The position numbers and the translations under genes are program-made. The notes under the pieces are model-generated. The model worked only from the letters and a program-made list of their open reading frames with translations, searched no databases and was not told the origin of the DNA. Below, one piece after another: positions 34,276 to 41,444 of a stretch of DNA of 64,000 nucleotides (its first letter is position 1; the number at the start of each line of letters is the position of its first letter). Source of the stretch: Caballeronia arvi (lineage in GTDB: Bacteria > Pseudomonadota > Gammaproteobacteria > Burkholderiales > Burkholderiaceae); NCBI RefSeq assembly GCF_001544695.2, contig NZ_FCOM02000021.1, positions 1 through 64,000 on the forward strand, in the 5' to 3' direction.

Positions 34276-35277
34276 TCAGTCTTCATCGGCCGGGCAGATT
34301 TCCTCGTGCGTGAGCTGCAATGCCTGCGCGATGTCGCGCGACACCTGGCGCTCGTACGCGCGCTTGAGCAGGTCGTGAAGCTCGGTCGGCAGATTGCCGA
34401 GCTCGTTCTCGCGATACGCCAGATAGAAGGACCGGCTCAGCCCCTGATACGCGCGCCCGTGCCGCGAGAACGACGACAGCGGAATCACGCGCACCTCCGG
34501 CACGAAATGGCGCGATTGCCACAGACACAGCGGCGTCGTGATCGCGAAGCCGAGACCGGCGGCGACGAGACTGAGCATCGGATCGGTGGCGTCGAATTCG
34601 CAGGTGCGCTCGATGTTTTCCGCGTTCGATGCGAGAAAGGCATCGACATGCTGGCCGATGACCGAGCGCGCGCTGTAGCGAATAAACTGAAGATGGCGGC
34701 TCAGCTCGGTGAGGGTCGTGAAGCGGTCGACCTCGAAGCTCTTCGGCAGCACCGCGAAGTACCGTTCGGAGAACAGCTTCCTGCGCCGGATGCCGGGCGC
34801 CTGCGAGAACCCGGTGGTCGTCACGGCCATGTCGAGCTGACGCGCTTCGAGCTGACCGTCGAGCGTCGGCGTGATGCCGGACCACAGTCGAATCTGATGC
34901 GACGTGCCGGACAGCGCCTTGATGATGATCGGACCGATGGTCGCCGCGAACGAATCCACGCAGCCGAGACGAACCACGACGCGCTTCGCCCGCGTGACGT
35001 TGCGCACGCTTTCGACCATCTGATCGGCGCCTTGCAGCAGAACGGTCGCGTGCTCGAACAGACGCTGTCCCGCCGCCGTGGGCCGCGCGGGCCGCGTGGC
35101 GCGGTCCAGCAGCGTGGTATCGAGAATGGCTTCCAGCGCCTTGATGCGCTGCGAAACGCCCGCTTGCGAGATGGCGAGCCGGTCGGCCGCATCCGATATG
35201 GAACCTGCCTCCACCACCGCTACCCAGCTCGCGAGCAGGTCCCAGTCCGGATATTGTTCAGGTGCGCTCTCTTTCAT
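34276..35277 (-). CDS. LysR-family regulator of set B (paralogue of the regulator at 12508)
   Basis: A 333-residue LysR protein. The helix-turn-helix is AGSISDAADRLAISQAGVSQRIKALE, very like the set A paralogue, and the effector domain shares CEFDATDPMLSLVAAGLGF, LCLWQSRHFVPEVRVIPLSSFSR and SFYLAYRENELG. The start ATG at 35277 follows TGAAAGAG-like sequence. It is transcribed in the same direction as P5C dehydrogenase (150-bp gap), downstream of the second amidohydrolase gene. With two nearly matched regulators and a shared palindrome, cross-regulation of set A and set B is likely. The inducer is not known. Confidence 0.9.
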   Translation of the reverse strand: MKESAPEQYPDWDLLASWVAVVEAGSISDAADRLAISQAGVSQRIKALEAILDTTLLDRATRPARPTAAGQRLFEHATVLLQGADQMVESVRNVTRAKRVVVRLGCVDSFAATIGPIIIKALSGTSHQIRLWSGITPTLDGQLEARQLDMAVTTTGFSQAPGIRRRKLFSERYFAVLPKSFEVDRFTTLTELSRHLQFIRYSARSVIGQHVDAFLASNAENIERTCEFDATDPMLSLVAAGLGFAITTPLCLWQSRHFVPEVRVIPLSSFSRHGRAYQGLSRSFYLAYRENELGNLPTELHDLLKRAYERQVSRDIAQALQLTHEEICPADED

Positions 35278-35350
35278 TGTTCGGCCGCGATGTGATAACC
35301 GAATTTAGCATACGGTCCCACTCTGTGAAAAAGCGTGCCGACGTGCGCGC

Positions 35351-36184
35351 TCAGGCGGCGGGGCGGTCGGCGACCAGAAAGGCATCGAAACGGGCGTCGG
35401 CGGGCGGCATGCTGTCGAGCGCGCGCGACAGCGCATCCAGCACGTCGCGCATCTCGCCGTCGTTGCCGTGCTCCGGCGACTCGAAGTCGTTGCGCCAGCG
35501 CCCCGCCACTTCGACTTCGATCACGTGGATGCCGTTCGCCGGCATGCCGTAGCGTTGCGCGGCGAAAACGTCGGCGAGCTTGCCGTTGACCACCCACGAG
35601 CGCCCGAGGCCCTGCACGGCCTCGGTCAGCGCCGACACCAGCCGCCGGTCGCACGATGCGCCCTGATGCGTGCCCGCGTTGCAGTCGGTCGTGCCCGAAT
35701 GCGTGCGGTACGGCGACAGCCACGAACTCGCGTGCGAGGTCAGCAGCAGAACGTTGCCGTGCATCTCGCGCAAGCGGAGCAGCTCGGCGGTCAGCGCCGC
35801 GTGAAACGGCCGCCAGTAGTGCTCCACGCGCGCCTCGACGTCCGCCTCGCTGGGCTCGAAGCCGGGCGCATAGAGCGCCTCGCCGCGCGACGTGTGCGTG
35901 CGGCACAGGCCGGTGCGGTTCAACCGCTGCGACAGCGGGCGGCTGTCCAGCGCCACGTTGAAATCGATGACGCACGGATGAACCGCCGCCGCGATCGTCG
36001 TCACGTCCCGTTCACGCGCCGCCGCGAGCAATGCGACGCCCGCGGGATCGGACAGACGCCCGTCGATGGGCTTCCACGTCTCGTGCGCCTTGAGGTCCGC
36101 CGGCACGATGACGCCCGTGTGCGGCGTCGCGACGAGAATCGGCGCGCCGCCGCGAATGACTTCTCCGTAAGCCGGCTTCTGCAT
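35351..36184 (-). CDS. diverged N-formylglutamate amidohydrolase-family protein
   Basis: A 277-residue relative of HutG. The family pattern is present but altered: LVATPHTGVIVPADL at the N-terminus (SIPH in HutG), VIDFNVALDSRPLSQ in place of VVDLNRP, LLLTSHASS with the metal-site-like histidine, TTDCNAGTHQGASCD and IHVIEVEVAGRW near the end. The acidic/histidine positions look kept, so it is probably an active hydrolase for a different N-acyl or amide substrate. It lies 73 bases upstream of the set B LysR gene on the same strand and has an ATAA-N7-TTAC element about 90 bases before its start. The exact substrate is unknown. Confidence 0.78.
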   Translation of the reverse strand: MQKPAYGEVIRGGAPILVATPHTGVIVPADLKAHETWKPIDGRLSDPAGVALLAAARERDVTTIAAAVHPCVIDFNVALDSRPLSQRLNRTGLCRTHTSRGEALYAPGFEPSEADVEARVEHYWRPFHAALTAELLRLREMHGNVLLLTSHASSWLSPYRTHSGTTDCNAGTHQGASCDRRLVSALTEAVQGLGRSWVVNGKLADVFAAQRYGMPANGIHVIEVEVAGRWRNDFESPEHGNDGEMRDVLDALSRALDSMPPADARFDAFLVADRPAA

Positions 36185-36272
36185 GTGGAACCCTCCGATG
36201 TACGCACTGAGGGGACAAGATAGCCGGTCCGGCGCTGCGGCGACCCCGCCGCAAGCGTTGCTTCACTTTTGT

Positions 36273-36287
36273 ATAAGCGGCAGTTAC
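36273..36287. promoter_or_regulatory. LysR-type palindrome before the diverged amidohydrolase gene
   Basis: ATAA (36273-36276), GCGGCAG, TTAC (36284-36287): one base away from the perfect ATAA-N7-TTAT element, with the T-N11-A core kept. It overlaps the end of the aldehyde dehydrogenase spacer and lies 89 bases before the start at 36184. Confidence 0.5.
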
Positions 36288-36297
36288 GTTGCGCTGG

Positions 36298-37752
36298 TCA
36301 GAGACGCGCCGTGACCGTCTTGACGTGGTAGTAGGCTTTCAATCCTTCCAGCCCCTTCTCCCTGCCGAAGCCGCTGTTCTTCGTACCGCCGAACGGCGTC
36401 TCGACACCGCCGGCGAAATACTGATTGATGAAGACCTGACCCGCGCTGAGATGCCGGCTGAAGCGCAGCGCCTTCGACACGTCCTTCGTGTAAATGCCGC
36501 CGACCAGTCCGAAAGGCGTGTCTTCCGCAAGCTCGCAGGCATGATCGAAATCGTCCGCGATCTGCACCGTCAGCACCGGCCCGAAGATTTCCTCCTGAAC
36601 GGCCTGATTGCGCCGGTCGTGAGCCAGCAGCACGGTCGGCTCGTGGAACCATCCGGCAAGATTCGCCGGCCGCTTCACATTGCCGCCGATGAGCACCTCC
36701 GCGCCGCTCTTCCGGCTCTGCGCGACGATGTTCCCGACGCGCTGCAACTGCTCGTCCGACACCAGCGGGCCGATGTCCGGATCGTCGAGACCGCGGCCGT
36801 ACGTGAAGTCGCCGATGCGCGCCTTCAGCTTCGCCAGGAAATCATCCGCGCAGGACTTCTCGATGACGAGCCGCGAGCCAGCCGAACAGACCTGGCCGGC
36901 GTTCATGAACGCGGCTTTCAGCGTGCCGGCGAGCGCTTCGTCGAGATTGGCGTCCGCCAACACGACGACCGGCGACTTGCCGCCCAGCTCCATCGTCACC
37001 GATGCGACATGGCCCGCCGCCGCACGCATCACGCTCTTGCCGGTTTCGACGGAGCCCGTGAACGTGACGTGCGCCACGTCGGGATGGTTGACGAGCGACG
37101 CGCCGGTCACATCGCCCGGGCCGCAGACCACATTCACCACGCCCGGCGGCACGCCCGCTTCGGTGAGGATGTCCGCGAGCACGAGCGCCGTCAGAGGCGT
37201 CTGTTCGGCCGGCTTGACGACGGCGGTGCAACCGGCCGCGAGCGCGGGCGCGAGACCTCGCGCCGTCGTGACCAGCGGGAAGTTCCACGGAATGATGTGC
37301 GCCGTCACGCCGACCGGCTCATGCAGCGTGAACGACACGAAATCGGGGCCGAGGGGAATGGTGTCGCCCTGGAGTTTGTCGGCGATCCCGGCGTAATACT
37401 CGAAATAGCGCGCCGATGTTTCGATGTCGCCTTTGGCCTCACGCAACGGCTTGCCGCTGTCCAGCGATTCGAGCGTGGCCAGACGTGCCGCATCATGGCG
37501 GATCAGTTGAGCGACGCGAAACAGCATGCGGCTGCGCTCGGCCGGCGTCACTTTCGCCCACGGGCCTTTGAGCGCGCGTTTCGCGGAGCGCACGGCGTCG
37601 GCCACGAGGTTCTCGTCGCTCACGGGCACATTGCACAGTACCGACGCCGATGCGGGGTCGTAGGTGGGCACCACATCGCCAGAAAGCGCGATGCGCTTGC
37701 CATCGATGAACGGGTTCAAAGGAAGACTGCCGAAATCAATGTGCTGGGTCAT
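36298..37752 (-). CDS. NAD(P)-dependent aldehyde dehydrogenase, last gene of the dehydrogenase operon (set C)
   Basis: A 484-residue aldehyde dehydrogenase. It shows IIPWNFPLVTTARGLAPALAAGCTAVVKPAEQTPL, the FTGSVETGKSVM cofactor loop, the general base in VTMELGGKSPVVV and the catalytic cysteine in NAGQVCSAGSRLV. The C-terminal PFGGTKNSGFGREKG is standard. Its ATG overlaps the alpha-subunit stop by four bases. In a hydroxyproline-type pathway the fitting reaction is 2-oxoglutarate semialdehyde to 2-oxoglutarate. That role is inferred from the neighbouring dehydrogenase trio and the DapA-family deaminase candidate across the divergent promoter; generic betaine- or aminoaldehyde activity cannot be excluded. 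Confidence 0.88.
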   Translation of the reverse strand: MTQHIDFGSLPLNPFIDGKRIALSGDVVPTYDPASASVLCNVPVSDENLVADAVRSAKRALKGPWAKVTPAERSRMLFRVAQLIRHDAARLATLESLDSGKPLREAKGDIETSARYFEYYAGIADKLQGDTIPLGPDFVSFTLHEPVGVTAHIIPWNFPLVTTARGLAPALAAGCTAVVKPAEQTPLTALVLADILTEAGVPPGVVNVVCGPGDVTGASLVNHPDVAHVTFTGSVETGKSVMRAAAGHVASVTMELGGKSPVVVLADANLDEALAGTLKAAFMNAGQVCSAGSRLVIEKSCADDFLAKLKARIGDFTYGRGLDDPDIGPLVSDEQLQRVGNIVAQSRKSGAEVLIGGNVKRPANLAGWFHEPTVLLAHDRRNQAVQEEIFGPVLTVQIADDFDHACELAEDTPFGLVGGIYTKDVSKALRFSRHLSAGQVFINQYFAGGVETPFGGTKNSGFGREKGLEGLKAYYHVKTVTARL

Positions 37753-39158
37753 GACGTCTCTCGGGTGTGGATGAGGGCTTCATCGGGTTCGTGAGCGGGC
37801 CCCGCATCGGCGTCCGCCGCCAGATGCCGGAGCTGGATCGGTTTGAGCGGAGGCCGCGCGCGAGGCAGCGTCGACATGGCCTCCGGCGCGAGGTCGAGAA
37901 TGTTCGCGAGCGCGGGCAGGCAGTTGCGTCCCTGACACCGCCCCATCCCGACGCGGCTCGACTTCTTCAACCGGTCGAGATCGCTGCCTTCAAAATTGGC
38001 GTCCTTCCGAAGGTCGGCGAGGGTGAGCTCTTCGCAACGGCAGACGATCGTGTCGTCAGTGGCGGAACACAAGCGCGCGGGCCGGCGGTAAGCCATGTTC
38101 AACTGGCGTCGGAAGATGTCGATCTTGCGATAGTCGCGCGCCAGTGCATGATCACTCTCGACGCCGAGAATCGCGTTGGCGGCGATCCGGCCCTCGCGCA
38201 GCGCCACTTCGACGCCGCCGATGCCGGCGCCATCGCCGATGGCGTAGACGTTCGGCACGCTCGTTTCGAGTGTCGACGAGCGGATCGGCACGATGCCGTT
38301 GAGGCCGGGATCGAACGTCGTGCGGCAACCCATCATCCGCGCCAGGTCGCTCGACGGCACGATGCCGTAGCCGAGCACGACGGTATCGACGTCGAACCAT
38401 TCCTGCTCTTCGGCACGCGGCCGGCCGTCTGCGCCGATTGGCGCGATGGCCACTTTCTCGACCGCATCGCCTCCGCTCGCCTGCGCCACCATCCAGCCGG
38501 TTCTGAACCATGCGCCCGATCGCGCGATGCGCCGCCGATAATCGATCGCCGTGCGCAGCAGCTTCGGCGCGGCCCACGCGCTGGTCGCGAGCGCGCCGAG
38601 CAACTTCGCGCTGCGCTGCGCCTCGACCACGCCGACGACGCTGGCCCCGGCGGTCGCGAGCGTCGCGGCTGCCACGAGCACGAGCGGTCCGTTGCCGACC
38701 ACCATCACGCGTCCGCCTGGCACGAGACCGTGCGCCTTCACCATGTTCAGCGCGCCGCCCGCCGAGATCACGTTCGGCAGCGTCCATCCGGTGAACGGGA
38801 ACGGCTGATCCTGCGCCCCTTGCGCGATGACGAGCGCCGACCCGGTTACTCTTCCGCTCCCCGACGCGCCCGCATACGCGACGCTCAACGTCGCGAGCGA
38901 ACCCCATACGGTCGCCGAACGCCGATACGACACATCGGGATGCGCCAGCACGCGCGCCAGTTCGTCGAATCGCGCCTTGTCCCTGAGCAGCGGCGCGTCC
39001 GGCTTCACCTGATAGCCGGGCGGCAACTGACGAAAATACTGGCCGCCGGCCTGCATGTTGTCGTCGAGGATGACGACCTTGCGCCCGCCCTGCACGAGTT
39101 GCCCGGCACACGCGAGCCCGGCGGGCCCCGCTCCGATTATGACGACAGGATCGCTCAC
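37749..39158 (-). CDS. FAD/NAD-type oxidoreductase subunit with C-terminal [2Fe-2S] (BFD-like) domain; hydroxyproline dehydrogenase-like
   Basis: About 469 residues. The GTG at 39158 overlaps the stop of the small ferredoxin-like gene as GTGA and gives the standard N-terminus VSDPVVIIGAGPAGLACAG. A second nucleotide-binding motif is GGRVMVVGNGPLVLVAAA. The C-terminal domain has the cysteine pattern CRCEELTLADL ... GRCQGRNC, a bacterioferritin-associated-ferredoxin-like [2Fe-2S] site. Together with the next two upstream genes it forms the heterotrimeric flavin/Fe-S dehydrogenase type known for D-hydroxyproline dehydrogenase, nopaline/octopine oxidase and HcnABC. The neighbouring DapA-family and aldehyde dehydrogenase genes favour an imino acid such as hydroxyproline; opine oxidation is the main alternative. 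Confidence 0.87.
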   Translation of the reverse strand: MSDPVVIIGAGPAGLACAGQLVQGGRKVVILDDNMQAGGQYFRQLPPGYQVKPDAPLLRDKARFDELARVLAHPDVSYRRSATVWGSLATLSVAYAGASGSGRVTGSALVIAQGAQDQPFPFTGWTLPNVISAGGALNMVKAHGLVPGGRVMVVGNGPLVLVAAATLATAGASVVGVVEAQRSAKLLGALATSAWAAPKLLRTAIDYRRRIARSGAWFRTGWMVAQASGGDAVEKVAIAPIGADGRPRAEEQEWFDVDTVVLGYGIVPSSDLARMMGCRTTFDPGLNGIVPIRSSTLETSVPNVYAIGDGAGIGGVEVALREGRIAANAILGVESDHALARDYRKIDIFRRQLNMAYRRPARLCSATDDTIVCRCEELTLADLRKDANFEGSDLDRLKKSSRVGMGRCQGRNCLPALANILDLAPEAMSTLPRARPPLKPIQLRHLAADADAGPAHEPDEALIHTRETS

Positions 39159-39451
39159 TCGATGTCTCCGTCCGCGGCCTTGACCTGCATACCCGCCTTC
39201 ACCGGATAGCCGCAGCCGCGCACGACGCCTTCGCCATCCACCTGCACCGCGCACTCCCAGCACAATCCCATGCCGCAGTAATAGCCGCGCGGTTCCGACC
39301 GGCGCCAGCCGATGCGGTGCGCGGCAATGCCCGCGCGCATCAAGGCCGACGCGATGCTCTCGCCCGGAAATGCGGTGAGGTCCTGGCCGTCGAAAGAAAA
39401 TTCGATGGCCGGCCCCGCATCGATACCGTTAATCATGCGCACTTTCGACAT
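39155..39451 (-). CDS. small [2Fe-2S] subunit of the dehydrogenase trio
   Basis: A 98-residue ferredoxin-like protein. It has IEFSFDGQDLTAFPGESIASALM, then the cluster-binding GYYCGMGLCWECAVQVDG and a further cysteine in VRGCGYPVKAG, the pattern of the small subunits of hydroxyproline/opine dehydrogenases and HcnA. It overlaps the end of the beta-subunit gene by 23 bases if the ATG at 39451 is used; the ATG at 39436 would shorten the overlap. The stop overlaps the alpha-subunit GTG. The protein passes electrons between the two flavin subunits. Confidence 0.87.
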   Translation of the reverse strand: MSKVRMINGIDAGPAIEFSFDGQDLTAFPGESIASALMRAGIAAHRIGWRRSEPRGYYCGMGLCWECAVQVDGEGVVRGCGYPVKAGMQVKAADGDIE

Positions 39452-40550
39452 ACTCGAATCGCCTGGGATTGAAGAGATCGATGGGCCGCGATGTTTTGCC
39501 TGTCGCGATCAGTTCGCCGAGCAGCCGGCCGAAGAGCGGCCCGAGCGTGAAGCCGCCTCGCGCGCAGGCGCCGACGAACACGTCCGGATAGTCGCCGAGC
39601 CGCCCGAGATACGGCAGCGAATCCGGCGTCACGCCTTCGTAGCCCGCCCAGCTGCGCAGGATGTTGAGACACGCGAGCCCCGGCACGACGCGCACCGCGA
39701 GACGCAGGTTGTGAACGAGCTGGTCGTAATCGACTTCCTTGCGGCGGTCGTCGAGCGTGCCGATGCCCTGCCAGCCTCCGCCGATGAGACAGCTTCGGTT
39801 CGCCACCTGCTTGAGCGTCAGGATGCCGCGCGCGTGACTCGTCATTGCGCCGATGGTCGGCGGCGCGCTTTCGGTGACGGCGACCATGTTGACGTCGAGC
39901 GCGATCGGCAACGTCACGCCGAGCATGGCCGCGCACTGCGCCGACCACGCGCCCGCCGTGATGCCCAGCGTCCTGCTGCGGAACGCGCCGCGATCCGTTT
40001 CGACCTCGATGCCGTCGCGCCGCCGCACCGACGCGATTCGTGCATGCTCGACGATCCGCACGCCCGCGCCCGCGACTGCGGCACGCAACGCGGGACCGAC
40101 CAGTGTCGGACTCGCATACCCGTCTTCAGGAGAAAACGTCGCCGCGACGACTTCGCGCGACAGCCACGGCGTTTCCGCACGCAGGTCGCCGCGGTCGAGC
40201 AGACGCACGTCGAGACCGGTGGCGCGCTGCGCCAGTGCGGACACACGCAGGCGCTCGGCTTCGACATCCGTCATGGCGATGCGGAAACCGCCGGCGCGCG
40301 ATACGCCGACATCCGCGCCGAGCAGCTCCGCCATACGCGACCACATTTCCCACGACCAGCGCGCGTAGGGCACCAGTTCGAGCAGCTTGTTCTGCACGCC
40401 GAGCGAGCCGGCATTGACGGACGATGCCTCGCCCCAGAGCGCGGCGCGATCGATCAAGACCACTTGCCGGCCGGCTTCGGCCAGCGTCAGCGCGGCGAAC
40501 TGGCCGAAGATGCCGCCGCCGATCAGGATGACGTCCGCGCGCGCGTTCAT
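39429..40550 (-). CDS. DAO-family FAD subunit of the dehydrogenase trio (substrate-oxidising subunit)
   Basis: About 373 residues. The ATG at 40550 overlaps the GntR stop as ATGA and gives the N-terminus MNARADVILIGGGIFGQFAALTL with a clean FAD-binding motif. The frame extends further upstream into the GntR gene but that part is not coding. The middle has YASPTLVGPALRAAVAGAG, and the C-terminus has VFVGACARGGFTLGPLFGRLL, the family flavin contact. In the heterotrimeric enzymes this subunit oxidises the imino or amino acid. It is the second gene of an operon in which GntR, beta, gamma, alpha and aldehyde dehydrogenase are linked by overlapping stop/start codons. Confidence 0.87.
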   Translation of the reverse strand: MNARADVILIGGGIFGQFAALTLAEAGRQVVLIDRAALWGEASSVNAGSLGVQNKLLELVPYARWSWEMWSRMAELLGADVGVSRAGGFRIAMTDVEAERLRVSALAQRATGLDVRLLDRGDLRAETPWLSREVVAATFSPEDGYASPTLVGPALRAAVAGAGVRIVEHARIASVRRRDGIEVETDRGAFRSRTLGITAGAWSAQCAAMLGVTLPIALDVNMVAVTESAPPTIGAMTSHARGILTLKQVANRSCLIGGGWQGIGTLDDRRKEVDYDQLVHNLRLAVRVVPGLACLNILRSWAGYEGVTPDSLPYLGRLGDYPDVFVGACARGGFTLGPLFGRLLGELIATGKTSRPIDLFNPRRFEYVESAHD

Positions 40551-41284
40551 GCCGTCAGCCGGGCCTTGCGCCGGCGCGCTTCGGCGGCGGTCTGCCTGAT
40601 ATACATATGCAGCGCGATCTCGGAGGTGCTCAGGTCCGAGATGATGGCGGCCTTCAGTTGCTCGCTGTCGCGCACGCGTGCGCTTTCGAGAATATCGTCG
40701 TGATGTCCGTGATCCTCGCCGCCGTTCAGGATCGGGTACATGTAGCGCAGCGTCGGCCCGATGCGCAGCCATAAGCCTTCGACGATCTTGAGATGCACCG
40801 GAAGCCCGGCGCTACGGTAGATCCTGAAGTGGAACTCGGAGTTGTGCTTCAGCACGCTCTTGAAATCCTGCGCCTTCTTTGCCTTGAGAAAGGCCGCCTG
40901 CGTCTCTGCCAGATACTCGAGATCCGCCGCGGTCAGCCGGCTCGCAGCGGTTTCCGCGAGCGTGCCTTCCAGCCCGCGCCGAATGACGAAGATCTCTTCG
41001 ATCTCCTCGACCGTCCGTGACGGCACGATGATCGCGTTGCGGTCCGTCGCCTGAAGTACGCCTTCGGAAATGAGCCGCAGCACGCCTTCCCGTGCGGGCG
41101 TCGCGCTGACATGCAGTTCCTCGGCCAGCCGGCGAATGCTGATGCGTTCTTCGGGCGCAAATGAGCCGGAGAGCACGGCTGCGCACAACTGCCGGTACAC
41201 CTGCTCGGAGAGCGACTCTCCGCGCGCCGGGACTTCATACCCGGATTCGTTACGTTCGTTCGTGGTCACCGGTTCGTTCGCCAT
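40547..41284 (-). CDS. GntR-family regulator with FCD effector domain
   Basis: A 245-residue regulator. The winged helix-turn-helix is LSEQVYRQLCAAVLSGSFAPEERISIRRLAEELHVSATPAREGVLRLISEG in the first third (identifying region residues 24-75), followed by the all-helical FCD domain with metal-site-like histidines (LKHNSEFHFRIY, GEDHGHHDDIL). The gene heads the dehydrogenase operon, and its stop overlaps the next start by four bases, so it is autoregulated with the enzymes. It is divergent from the DapA-family/ABC operon across 160 bases that hold two copies of a 25-bp direct repeat, the likely operators. The effector is probably the imported imino acid or an intermediate. Confidence 0.92.
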   Translation of the reverse strand: MANEPVTTNERNESGYEVPARGESLSEQVYRQLCAAVLSGSFAPEERISIRRLAEELHVSATPAREGVLRLISEGVLQATDRNAIIVPSRTVEEIEEIFVIRRGLEGTLAETAASRLTAADLEYLAETQAAFLKAKKAQDFKSVLKHNSEFHFRIYRSAGLPVHLKIVEGLWLRIGPTLRYMYPILNGGEDHGHHDDILESARVRDSEQLKAAIISDLSTSEIALHMYIRQTAAEARRRKARLTA

Positions 41285-41314
41285 CGTGTGCTCGCAATAT
41301 CAGGGCTGCTCGCG

Positions 41315-41339
41315 GAATATGCTATAGCATCTTGTAACA
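41315..41339. promoter_or_regulatory. GntR operator candidate, copy 1
   Basis: This 25-bp stretch (gaatatgctatagcatcttgt then aaca, starting one base before 41316) matches copy 2 at 41401-41425 at all but four positions. Both contain GAATATGCTATA and, six bases later, TTGTAACA. Copy 1 lies about 30 bases before the GntR start. Confidence 0.65.
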
Positions 41340-41381
41340 TAACTCTCGCCGCCACTGGGGAAACCCCGTAATAAAAGGCCG

Positions 41382-41409
41382 TTGACATTGTTTTTAGCGG
41401 GAATATGCT
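41382..41409 (+). promoter_or_regulatory. promoter of the DapA-family/ABC/DgcA operon
   Basis: A perfect -35 box TTGACA (41382-41387) is followed after 16 bases by TATGCT (41404-41409) as -10 box. The -10 box lies inside copy 2 of the direct repeat, so regulator binding there would block RNA polymerase. An ACGGAGAG ribosome-binding site precedes the ATG at 41445. Confidence 0.6.
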
Positions 41410-41425
41410 ATATCAAATTGTAACA
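41401..41425. promoter_or_regulatory. GntR operator candidate, copy 2
   Basis: Second copy of the 25-bp direct repeat: GAATATGCTATA, then tcaaa, then TTGTAACA. Copies are 86 bases apart start to start, close to eight helical turns, so both would face the same side of the DNA and could support looping. Confidence 0.65.
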
Positions 41426-41444
41426 AACCCAACGGAGAGCACTG

